Shown piece after piece: positions 1 through 6,799 of a stretch of DNA of 45,469 nucleotides; within the stretch, counting starts at the first letter, position 1; each line of letters starts with the position of its first letter. The notes under the pieces were generated by a model, which saw only the letters and a list, made by a program, of their open reading frames with translations, had not been told where the DNA came from and did no database searches. The translations under genes were made by a program, and so were the position numbers. Location of the stretch: contig JAFQQD010000058.1 in the NCBI GenBank assembly GCA_017411435.1, positions 1 through 45,469 of the forward strand, given 5' to 3'. Source of the stretch: Clostridia bacterium (GTDB lineage: Bacteria; Bacillota; Clostridia; UMGS1883).

Positions 1-5
1 TATTT

Positions 6-18
6 ACTTTCCGATGCA
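6..18. other. attL core (left attachment site)
   Basis: ACTTTCCGATGCA here is identical to 41300-41312 at the end of mnmE. One mismatch further on, both copies continue with AAA. Only five bases of host DNA precede it in the window, so what lay downstream of mnmE before integration cannot be seen. Confidence 0.85.
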
Positions 19-82
19 GAAAATGAATTTTCAAGCGTAACAACCTAACAATCAAATATATAGGATATGGAATCGGAAGTAT

Positions 83-105
83 CAGTCACAGAATAGTCAC
101 AAATG
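83..105 (+). repeat. Putative integrase arm-type sites, left end
   Basis: AATAGTCACAAATG at 92-105 is repeated exactly at 41209-41222 next to attR, and a shorter CAGTCACA lies just before it at 83-90. Matching short repeats flanking both att cores are typical of arm-type binding sites of tyrosine integrases. The rest of 19-193 holds no gene that I can support. Confidence 0.55.
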
Positions 106-193
106 TAAACGGAAGTGTTTACATTGGAAACAGGGGAACGCATGGCGTGACTGATCCAACCGAGGGACAAATGTAGTGAAAAGGATTCGGAAA

Positions 194-700
194 TCAAAAC
201 GAATAACCGAATGTAACTCCGACCCCAACATAAGGCTGGCCACCTGCAGGAGTCCAGCCGTAACCGACCTGCGGACCGACGGTGAAGTTCCAACGCTTCT
301 GCCTCGTCACCGTCTTCTCCGTCGTGATGTACTGCGTCTGCCGGTAAATGTCGATATCGAGCAGGTTTGCCCTGTAACCCTCGATGACCGCCTTGTAGTC
401 CTCCGTCTCATAGACCTTCGTCTCGATCGGCACCTCAACCGGAACGCTATCCGGAGGCGGAGCCTCAACGCCGGAGGTGTCTGGCACGACCTTCACGAGC
501 CAGCAGGTGTCGATACGGCTGTTGTCGATGATCTCCGGAACTGGGACGGGCTTCTCTACTGTGTCGCGTATGGTCACGGTGTCCCTGACCTCGGAGACTT
601 CCGGTTTATCTATATACTTACTGCCGGTGAAGCACCCTAACAAAAAGACTATCAGGGATATAATTATGCAGATACATATTTTCGTGTAGTTATTCAACAT
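194..700 (-). CDS. Putative spanin-like lysis protein with C-terminal outer-membrane-like strands
   Basis: The protein has about 168 residues. A hydrophobic segment near residues 8-24 ends in LLGC, which could be a membrane anchor or an imperfect lipobox. A proline-rich, charged periplasmic-type linker and a coiled region follow. The last 30 residues are glycine- and aromatic-rich alternating strands ending GVTFGYSF, like the closing strand of an outer-membrane barrel. It lies directly after the amidase and holin genes, where spanins normally sit. I chose the ATG at 700 because the longer TTG start (739) lies within a hairpin. Family not recognised with certainty; spanin function is inferred from position and topology. 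Confidence 0.5.
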   Translation of the reverse strand: MLNNYTKICICIIISLIVFLLGCFTGSKYIDKPEVSEVRDTVTIRDTVEKPVPVPEIIDNSRIDTCWLVKVVPDTSGVEAPPPDSVPVEVPIETKVYETEDYKAVIEGYRANLLDIDIYRQTQYITTEKTVTRQKRWNFTVGPQVGYGWTPAGGQPYVGVGVTFGYSF

Positions 701-720
701 ATTTTCAGCCTGTTTTTCAA

Positions 721-760
721 AAATCCCTACCGCCTTCAAGTGGTTGGCAGATAGGGATTT
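721..760 (-). terminator. Hairpin between amidase and spanin-like gene
   Basis: AAATCCCTA (721-729) pairs with TAGGGATTT (752-760). On the minus strand the stem is followed by TTG and an A-rich run rather than a long U tract, so it may be a leaky terminator or an mRNA-stabilising end for the amidase message. Confidence 0.4.
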
Positions 761-763
761 AAG

Positions 764-1369
764 TTACTTCATCTTGTTTATGAATTTAAGTGTGCCGCGA
801 ATGTGGGTCTGAATGATTGCCTCCTTGCCCTCCTCGGAGAGTATATAGCGGACATCCTCTCGATTATCCTGAAAGAAGTTCTCGGACAGTAAGGCCACGC
901 AGCGCGTATGCAGCAGGATGTGGAAGTTATCCTCCCAGTCTGGCTCCTTGTTGCCGTTGTACTTCCGTAGCTTCCGGTCCGGCATGACCTCCGCAGCCGC
1001 CTCATACAGGCACTTCGCAAGGTCATCCGAGCCTGTCACTCCCTTCGTGGTATAGCAGCTCCAGCCGTTGGCGGAACGCCACTCAAGCGTATTGCCCGAA
1101 GCGTTCAGGTGGATAGACAGCAGGATGACATTCTCCTTGCCGTACCTGTCACAGTAGGCGTTCGCCCTCTGTGCCCGCTTCTTGAGAGCGACATCGTCCT
1201 CCTCCGGCACAAGCTCGAAGCTGTCATATCCGGCGTTCCGGAAACCGGCCACAAGCCTTGCAGCCATTTCACGCGCCCAAGCGTACTCACGCACAAGCCC
1301 CTCCGGAGACCGCTTGCCTGGGGTGTCCTTTCCGTGACCCGCATCTACAAGAATGATCGGCAGTCTCAT
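764..1369 (-). CDS. N-acetylmuramoyl-L-alanine amidase (endolysin, Amidase_3 type)
   Basis: This 201-residue enzyme should cleave the amide bond between N-acetylmuramic acid and L-alanine of peptidoglycan at the end of the lytic cycle. Zinc-site motifs of the Amidase_3 family are visible: DAGHG at residues 9-13, a glutamate in the REYAW segment near residue 28, SIHLNA near residues 85-90, and the C-terminal SENFF with the catalytic glutamate near residue 163. There is no signal peptide, so export probably depends on the holin. Its start overlaps the end of the holin gene by ATGA, indicating coupled translation. Confidence 0.9.
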   Translation of the reverse strand: MRLPIILVDAGHGKDTPGKRSPEGLVREYAWAREMAARLVAGFRNAGYDSFELVPEEDDVALKKRAQRANAYCDRYGKENVILLSIHLNASGNTLEWRSANGWSCYTTKGVTGSDDLAKCLYEAAAEVMPDRKLRKYNGNKEPDWEDNFHILLHTRCVALLSENFFQDNREDVRYILSEEGKEAIIQTHIRGTLKFINKMK

Positions 1370-1821
1370 TTCTCGTCCCTCCGCTTCACTACATCCGTAA
1401 GCAGCTCGACAAGCTCCTCTCGGCTGATCATCTTCGACATTATCTCGTTAGCCTTCTGCATTTCGCCCCTTATCTTCTGGTCGGCTTTCTCACGGACGCT
1501 GATTCCCTCGACGACAAGCAGGTATATCCCGAGCAGAAGCGTCACGACCGGAATGCCGTGTATCACCTCAAGATGGAAAAGCTCCAGCAGGTGGCTCAAA
1601 TGAATGAGCAAGTCCACGCCAGCAGCTATGAGCATGCCGCCCTCGTACATGATGAACTTGTTGAGAGTGCGTTTCAGACCATAGCTGCTCCTGACCTCGT
1701 GTCTCTGCTTTGCCTTCATGAGACCGCTGATAAGGTCGATGATCATTGCGAACAGGACCACGACCATTGACAGAACGACAATCCCTATCATCGCATCTGT
1801 CCCTTTCAAGAGTTCTAACAT
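1366..1821 (-). CDS. Phage holin family protein
   Basis: About 151 residues with three or more hydrophobic stretches (near residues 10-30, 60-80 and 90-110) and a charged C-terminal coiled tail of about 45 residues. This matches holins that permeabilise the inner membrane and free the endolysin. The start at 1821 lies two bases after the upstream stop codon; a longer in-frame start is possible. It overlaps the amidase gene by four bases. Confidence 0.7.
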   Translation of the reverse strand: MLELLKGTDAMIGIVVLSMVVVLFAMIIDLISGLMKAKQRHEVRSSYGLKRTLNKFIMYEGGMLIAAGVDLLIHLSHLLELFHLEVIHGIPVVTLLLGIYLLVVEGISVREKADQKIRGEMQKANEIMSKMISREELVELLTDVVKRRDEK

Positions 1822-1823
1822 AA

Positions 1824-2099
1824 CTATCGGAAAATGAGCCATAGCACGGCGATTAACAATCCAACGACAATCCCGACAATGTCGCAAATGAGGTCGCGCC
1901 ATTCGGGCGTACCTTTACGGCTTATGAGGTCGTAAAGTTCTTTGAGAGTACCTATGACTATCGCGATAATCACAGCAGCCCAGAGGGGCAGGAAAGCCCC
2001 AAAAACAAGGATGATCAGGGAGCATACAAGGAGGTGCAGCAGCCCGTCAGTTGAAACCCAGCTGAAAGCGCGTTTCAGGAAGTCGATAAACTTTCTCAT
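1824..2099 (-). CDS. Small membrane protein, possible second holin or antiholin
   Basis: 91 residues with hydrophobic segments at about 20-50 and 70-90, separated by a polar loop (KELYDLISRKGTPEWRDL). The loop resembles small predicted membrane proteins of the YfiM/DUF2279 kind, but I hold this loosely. It lies between the coiled-coil protein and the holin in the lysis cassette, overlapping the upstream gene by four bases. A holin-modulating role is inferred from position. Confidence 0.55.
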   Translation of the reverse strand: MRKFIDFLKRAFSWVSTDGLLHLLVCSLIILVFGAFLPLWAAVIIAIVIGTLKELYDLISRKGTPEWRDLICDIVGIVVGLLIAVLWLIFR

Positions 2100-2365
2100 A
2101 CCACGCCCTCCATTGCTCTCATGCCCTCAGCCTCCGCAGCCTCTCTCTCGAGCCTCTCCTGCTCACGCAACTCGACGAGGGTCTTCTTGTTTTCATTGTA
2201 CCTGGCGTATGCCTCGGAATACTCCTTGAACTCCTCCGGATAGTCCACGCTGAAGACCTTGCCGGTCTTTCCGCAGTGATTCTGTCTTTCGTCGCTCTTG
2301 GCCATTACAGCTCGGAGCTCGTTCTGCTCAATCTCAAGCTGCTTGATTCTGTTTGTTGTTTCCAT
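2096..2365 (-). CDS. Small coiled-coil protein of unknown function
   Basis: 89 residues, strongly charged and helical, with heptad-like Leu/Glu/Arg patterns. No signal peptide and no recognised domain. The start overlaps the 3' end of the reverse transcriptase gene by about 32 bases and its end overlaps the next gene by ATGA, so it is co-transcribed with both the retroelement and the lysis genes. Confidence 0.6.
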   Translation of the reverse strand: METTNRIKQLEIEQNELRAVMAKSDERQNHCGKTGKVFSVDYPEEFKEYSEAYARYNENKKTLVELREQERLEREAAEAEGMRAMEGVV

Positions 2366-3746
2366 AATACTGTGTGTTTAGAATGTTTGTGATCTGTCTG
2401 TGTCTCCTCCTGATCTTACGCTTCCGTATCTCCCTGTCCTTGTGCTTGCGGACGATTGTCGCTTTCAGCAGGTCATCGGAGAAATACAGATAACCGTCCC
2501 AGTACTGCATGATCTGGTCGGATATCCGCTTGCGTATGTTGTAGGACGCAAAGTGTTTCATCAGCCCGAAATAGGAGTTGATTATCGAAACGAATTTCTC
2601 AAGGTGACGCATCTTGCTGAAATGCCCCGAGGCATAGACCGTGTTGTAATAGTGGACCTTGCACTCGAGCTTTGCGACGGTGCGGTTGCTGATATACATT
2701 CTCCCGAACTTGACCACGCCTCCGAGCATCTTGATTCCGTGCTGGTACGGCTGTTCATGGTACTTGTGCGGGTGCATCCTCAGACCATGCTCCGCGATTT
2801 TCAGGCGGGTATGGAAGACAATCCGGTGCAGGTTGTCCTTGTCTCTCGATCCCAAGAAGAAGTCATCGACATAGTCCACGACCTTGACATCAGAGAACTG
2901 GAGAATGAACTTCACGATAGGTGCATTGACGAAGTTCGCGTCTGTCTGGCTCCAGAGGTTCCCGATAGCCAGACAGAGGAACCAGTCGAGGTTGAACGCG
3001 CTCTTGCTCGGCGCGAGATCAGCCCATTCGCATATAGGTGTCTTCCTGATACAGTGTTCGGTCGGCAGGTTGAATGTGGTTATCCTCATGAGGTACAGGA
3101 CCATGTCTTTGTCCGGCTCGTGGTAGTTCTCCATGACGAGCTCCACAAGAGCATCATAGAGCCTCCTCTTGTCTATCGACATGAAGAACGAGGCGATGTC
3201 GAACTTCGCGACGGTGCAGTCCTGAGTATATCCGCGAGAGAGCCTGTATATAGCATCACGGACAGCCATGAGAGCCGCGAGGTTTCCCTTGCCGACCCTG
3301 CATGAATACATTTCGTCCGGTATGCTTCCGCATCGGTTGAACAGGGGCTCAATCCTCATGACGAGCCAAGTCTGTATGACGCGGTCAGGAAAGTCAGCCG
3401 CTATGGCTTCCCTCAAGCACGGATATTTCAGCAGGAAGATAATGGACTTACCAGGCACATACTCGCAATAGTATGCGGCTCTGGCCAAGCGTAAGAGATT
3501 GTCCGCCTCGTTGATTCGGAAGCGGAGAGCGTTAGGAGTGTTGCGTTTGTTCTTATAGCAAACGCGAAGCGCGATACGCAAAGAGAGATAGAACTCCTCA
3601 AAGGTGTAGCAATTATCTCGAAAATCAGTGACGGGGCGCACGGAGTTACTGTTGTACTTGTTGTTGTTGTTCAGTTCACCGTTGTTGCCGTTGAAGATGA
3701 AGGCGTTGTTGCTACTGTACTCGCCAGATTTCGTTTCTGCAGACAT
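2334..3746 (-). CDS. DGR reverse transcriptase, reading frame includes the template repeat
   Basis: A 470-residue frame. Catalytic palm motifs are visible: FDIASFF (Asp183) and YVDD (292-295). The segment IGNLWSQ (261-267) has the SQ signature that separates DGR reverse transcriptases from group II intron enzymes. The enzyme copies the template RNA with errors at adenines and delivers the cDNA to the variable repeats. The frame opens at ATG 3746, and about residues 7-40 are encoded by the template repeat. No methionine follows until about residue 130, so the protein either starts before the template or uses an alternative start such as GTG at codon 37. The C-terminus is very basic. Confidence 0.93.
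   Translation of the reverse strand: MSAETKSGEYSSNNAFIFNGNNGELNNNNKYNSNSVRPVTDFRDNCYTFEEFYLSLRIALRVCYKNKRNTPNALRFRINEADNLLRLARAAYYCEYVPGKSIIFLLKYPCLREAIAADFPDRVIQTWLVMRIEPLFNRCGSIPDEMYSCRVGKGNLAALMAVRDAIYRLSRGYTQDCTVAKFDIASFFMSIDKRRLYDALVELVMENYHEPDKDMVLYLMRITTFNLPTEHCIRKTPICEWADLAPSKSAFNLDWFLCLAIGNLWSQTDANFVNAPIVKFILQFSDVKVVDYVDDFFLGSRDKDNLHRIVFHTRLKIAEHGLRMHPHKYHEQPYQHGIKMLGGVVKFGRMYISNRTVAKLECKVHYYNTVYASGHFSKMRHLEKFVSIINSYFGLMKHFASYNIRKRISDQIMQYWDGYLYFSDDLLKATIVRKHKDREIRKRKIRRRHRQITNILNTQYYGNNKQNQAA
3626..3726 (-). repeat. DGR template repeat (TR)
   Basis: 101 bp matching the two variable repeats at 4277-4377 and 29073-29170. Read on the minus strand it is rich in AAC codons, the usual way a template exposes adenines at codon positions 1 and 2. 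Every mismatch to either variable repeat is at a template adenine (13 for VR1, 7 for VR2). Beyond the conserved GTCACTG at its 3' end, the template continues with ATTTTCGA whereas both variable repeats continue with CTTTA. This is the IMH*/IMH difference that sets the direction of information flow. Confidence 0.95.
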
Positions 3747-3785
3747 AACTATAAATGATAGTGAAACGACCTTTTCAAAATAATC

Positions 3786-4196
3786 TTATAGGCTCTCTGC
3801 CGGCTCCCTGTAGGAACCGACACTCTCACCAGCGCGTTGAAAATACTTTCGCCACCTCTTGCCGTGACCTCGTATCTCTCCGATATGCGTATCGCAAATC
3901 GCCTTTTGCTCTATTGACATCAAGCCCAGCTCAAGAGCAAGGCTCGTCAGGTCATCGATAATATCCACCTCCGTAAGACAATCGGTGACATACTCTGCAG
4001 CTTTCGTCTTGTTCATCTGATTGTTTGCCTTGACGATCAAAGCCCTCATTTTATTTGTGGCTTTGATGATGTCGTCGCCGACGATGAATTTATATGCCCT
4101 GTCGAAGTTCTTCACCACGCAACAGAGATAGACGGAGAACGGAAACGCCTCCTTGTAGATGTCAAGCTGCTCGAGCTTATTTTGATTCTTTGCCAT
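3786..4196 (-). CDS. avd: Avd-like DGR accessory protein
   Basis: About 136 residues, all helical, with a basic surface typical of Avd, the four-helix-bundle partner of DGR reverse transcriptases that binds template RNA. It lies between the variable-repeat gene and the template/RT, the usual place for avd. I took the internal methionine (MAKNQNKLEQ, 4196) as the start because the longer frame at 4238 begins inside the DGR hairpin. Assignment rests on position, size and helical character; no single motif is decisive. Confidence 0.75.
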   Translation of the reverse strand: MAKNQNKLEQLDIYKEAFPFSVYLCCVVKNFDRAYKFIVGDDIIKATNKMRALIVKANNQMNKTKAAEYVTDCLTEVDIIDDLTSLALELGLMSIEQKAICDTHIGEIRGHGKRWRKYFQRAGESVGSYREPAESL

Positions 4197-4216
4197 AGTT
4201 GTCTTTGGGGTAAGGC

Positions 4217-4245
4217 GCTCCGTGACTCTGGAGAGCACACGGAGC
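4217..4245. other. DGR hairpin/cruciform downstream of VR1
   Basis: GCTCCGTG (4217-4224) and CACGGAGC (4238-4245) form a perfect 8-bp stem, with an inner CTC/GAG stem closing a 4-base loop. It begins 31 bases beyond the end of VR1. There is no T run in either direction, so it is unlikely to be a terminator. Hairpins just after the IMH are known to be needed for efficient DGR retrohoming in the Bordetella phage system. Confidence 0.75.
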
Positions 4246-4268
4246 TAAACGAAAAACGATTTAACGGT

Positions 4269-5585
4269 TTATAAAGCAGTGACGGGGCGCACGGAGCTAC
4301 TGTCGTACTTGCTGCTGTTGCCCAGACCACCGCTGCTGCCGTTGAAGACGAAGGCGTTGCTGCTACTGCACTCGCCAATAGTCCAAGGATAGTAACCGTG
4401 TCCGTAGCAAGTCGGATATCCCATTTTGACGAGGGTATCATTTACGAGGTCTTCCTTTGTGTCAGCTGCGTTGAGCCTTCGGGTGTTAATCATGTGGTAC
4501 ATTTCCACAGGAGACGGCAAGTGCCAAGCTCCAGCTTCAAGCCCCGTCGTGAATCCCTCAACCGACACGCCGTAAGTGTGAGCCCTGTGAGCCGCCGGAT
4601 AGCGAGGCTCCTGTGCCCCTCTTACGATTGTGCCGAGGCGTGCAGCAAGCAACTCGGTGTACTCCTTTCCGTCGCGAAGCATTGTGCCGTAATTGGACGG
4701 GAATTGCGCCATATGCTCACCGTCAAGGTAGTCCTGATATGTAGCATATTTCGCACGGAGATCGGCGCAGAAATCGAGGTTTTCAAACGAATCCTTATTG
4801 ACGATTGTAGAAGATCCCAGAGGAATGTTCGATGTAGGAACTGTGCCATTCACTGAATAATACTCCACGAACTTCGCCAAGTGGAAGCCAGCAAAGTATG
4901 AGTTTGCGCCGTTCTTTCTGCGGACATACTCCGTCGTGCCGATATAGGCGTATGTGGTCTGATAGTCCACATCATCCTGAGCCGCAAGAACGGCTCCGGT
5001 CACTTCCGTGATCTTTGCCGAAATATACCAGTTGTGAGACAGTATGATTCCGTTGTCTGTGGCGGTTGCGGTCCACTTCCTGTTCGGCTCCTGTGCGGCG
5101 GTTGCAAATGCAGCCGTGAGCTTGTCTGCGATGCTCGCAAGAGTAGAGCCAGCAGCCCAGTTCACGCTTATCGCATCGGTATTGGCTCCGGTCGTAGTCT
5201 TAACCGTGAGCGATCCGGCTGCAGCATTCGCGATGCCCGACAGCATAGCCTCAAACGGATGTCCCCAACGCTCCGAGTACTGCGTGATAGACATACAGAG
5301 GAGCGTCGCTCCAAGTCGCTTGAATACCACTCCGACCGGAACGAGGGTCGCGGCCAGCTGTGCCTTGACCAGAGTACGAGCCTTGACGAATCTGATTCGC
5401 GCCTCCACCTTGTCAAATACGACAAGGTCGCCCTCGTATGCAGACTGCTTTTCCACGAGGCAGTTCACGCCGTCATATACTACAGCCTTGTTTTCATCAA
5501 TGTAGGAAACAGCACTCTCGCTCTTGAGGCGTGCTGCATCAGCGGCATAGTCCGCTTTCTTTGAGTATTTTGTTACCTGTGCCAT
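4269..5585 (-). CDS. DGR-diversified tail fibre/receptor-binding protein (VR1 target)
   Basis: 438 residues. The N-terminal half is a phage-type stalk domain; the C-terminal half has the WHLPSPVEMYHM segment and a closing region typical of C-type-lectin or DUF1566-like folds used as DGR targets. The last 33 residues are encoded by VR1. Template Asn codons have become Ser, Gly or Asp, and Tyr has become Cys at one site. It follows the alanine-rich fibre gene and precedes avd and RT. The natural reading is a tip adhesin whose receptor specificity is retuned by the retroelement. Confidence 0.88.
   Translation of the reverse strand: MAQVTKYSKKADYAADAARLKSESAVSYIDENKAVVYDGVNCLVEKQSAYEGDLVVFDKVEARIRFVKARTLVKAQLAATLVPVGVVFKRLGATLLCMSITQYSERWGHPFEAMLSGIANAAAGSLTVKTTTGANTDAISVNWAAGSTLASIADKLTAAFATAAQEPNRKWTATATDNGIILSHNWYISAKITEVTGAVLAAQDDVDYQTTYAYIGTTEYVRRKNGANSYFAGFHLAKFVEYYSVNGTVPTSNIPLGSSTIVNKDSFENLDFCADLRAKYATYQDYLDGEHMAQFPSNYGTMLRDGKEYTELLAARLGTIVRGAQEPRYPAAHRAHTYGVSVEGFTTGLEAGAWHLPSPVEMYHMINTRRLNAADTKEDLVNDTLVKMGYPTCYGHGYYPWTIGECSSSNAFVFNGSSGGLGNSSKYDSSSVRPVTAL
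4277..4377 (-). repeat. DGR variable repeat 1 (VR1)
   Basis: 101 bp aligned without gaps to the template repeat at 3626-3726, with 13 differences, all at template adenines (12 A-to-G, one A-to-T in coding sense). It forms the 3' end of the fibre gene, followed by the IMH and stop codon. The bias to A-to-G suggests few or recent rounds of mutagenesis, or selection. Confidence 0.95.
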
Positions 5586-5593
5586 GATGACTG

Positions 5594-6211
5594 TTACTTG
5601 TTAGACCAGCTTCCCACAGAGGTGTTGCCGGTTGATTTATAGATTACATCGCCCTCGGTGTCGATGTACAGGCGACCTTTATCCAGAGGAATGTAGGTCG
5701 GAGCACCCGCACCGTGCGTCACGATATTGTTGCGTTTCCAGACATCGAGTTCATCCACGCTCAAACGAGGTATGATGACCTGACCTGTAAGGACCTGAAC
5801 CAAGAGATTTTCAAGGGTTTCAATCCTGCTGTGAGCCTGATTGAGTGCCTCGACAATCACTCTCATTTCCGGACCTCCTTTCTGTGCTGCAGAAGCAAGT
5901 GTCCCTGCTGCAGCTTCGGCGGATTGTCTTGCCGCCTCTGCCGAGTTCGCTGCCGCTGTCTTATGTGCCTGGGCGTTGTTCTCGCTCGTCTTTGCCTCAT
6001 TGGCCGACACGGCTGCGGAGGAAGCCTTTGTCGTGGCTGTCGCCGCCGCCTGCGTTGCCGCTTCAATATCCGCGATGAGCTTGTCAAACTTTGCGTTTAT
6101 CTGGGACGGATTGGCATACTTGACCTTACCGTCAGAACTGTCCTCGACAAGAAAGGCGTCATTTCCCTTGATCTCGTCGATTCTGTCGTAGTCTTTACTG
6201 AATTGTGGCAT
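5594..6211 (-). CDS. Alanine-rich tail fibre stalk protein
   Basis: 205 residues. The N-terminal 35 residues likely anchor to the virion. Residues about 45-105 are an Ala/Ser/Glu/Lys-rich heptad region typical of phage fibre stalks. A further coiled segment (HSRIETLENLLVQVL) and a small C-terminal domain (YIDTEGDVIYKSTGNT) follow, like many Bacteroidales phage fibre ends. It lies nine bases upstream of the DGR-diversified adhesin, so the two probably form one fibre. Confidence 0.75.
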   Translation of the reverse strand: MPQFSKDYDRIDEIKGNDAFLVEDSSDGKVKYANPSQINAKFDKLIADIEAATQAAATATTKASSAAVSANEAKTSENNAQAHKTAAANSAEAARQSAEAAAGTLASAAQKGGPEMRVIVEALNQAHSRIETLENLLVQVLTGQVIIPRLSVDELDVWKRNNIVTHGAGAPTYIPLDKGRLYIDTEGDVIYKSTGNTSVGSWSNK

Positions 6212-6229
6212 AGTATTGTTCTGTTTGTG

Positions 6230-6799
6230 TTAATCTCCGATAGCAACAAATCTCCTCACCTTCGGGCGGGGCTTTACGCCCTCGTCCTTCTGCCTGTCGC
6301 TCCAAAAGAGCAAAGTCCTCCGGAGGTATTCTTCCCCGATCTTCTTCGCCTCCCTTGACTGCGACATGATGATTTCCTGATCTATTGGCGTTGATAGATC
6401 ACCGTATTTCTGCGTAACGCCGAAGGCGGTGACATTGATTGAGTGGTGGCGTATGAATCTCGCATACGCGAAATAGCACAGGGCGGTCCGGAGACCTTCA
6501 AACCTCACAAGCTCTCCCTTTGAGTTGGTGTACTCACCGCCGTTCAGGAACTTGTGAAGATCAGCGGACATTTCGCCCTCTATACCAGAGAAAATTTCTC
6601 GGTCGGCGTCGTCTGTCAAGGCTTCGCCGTTGCCCGTCCTTATGAGACCGAGCGACGAGAACTCCTTATAAAGCTCCGCACCGATAGCAGGCAGGATGTC
6701 AAGCCTTTCCGCCTCCCTGATATATACATTCACCGCCTCCGCGTCTATATTCTTCGCGATTGGGCGGTATTTCCGGATGTCATCTACTGTGATTATCAT
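6230..6799 (-). CDS. Probable head-tail connector (neck) protein, DUF6712-like
   Basis: 189 residues. The opening (MIITVDDIRKYRPI) and mostly helical makeup resemble small adaptor proteins that sit under the portal in siphoviruses. The start codon overlaps the portal stop by four bases, consistent with stoichiometric assembly with the portal. The DUF6712 link is from memory of the family and not proven here. Confidence 0.6.
   Translation of the reverse strand: MIITVDDIRKYRPIAKNIDAEAVNVYIREAERLDILPAIGAELYKEFSSLGLIRTGNGEALTDDADREIFSGIEGEMSADLHKFLNGGEYTNSKGELVRFEGLRTALCYFAYARFIRHHSINVTAFGVTQKYGDLSTPIDQEIIMSQSREAKKIGEEYLRRTLLFWSDRQKDEGVKPRPKVRRFVAIGD

Noticed and set aside
45-293. 82-codon minus-strand ORF next to attL
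   Set aside because: It overlaps the end of the spanin-like gene in another frame, has no domain-like pattern and covers the integrase arm-type repeats.
2400-3305. 301-codon plus-strand ORF opposite the reverse transcriptase
   Set aside because: Mirror frame of a long conserved gene; no start signal or domain pattern.
4217-4245. Terminator between the fibre gene and avd
   Set aside because: No T run on either side; the matching hairpin at VR2 supports a DGR role.
3626-4377. TR and VR1 as an ordinary gene duplication
   Set aside because: All 13 differences fall on template adenines, which random divergence would not produce.
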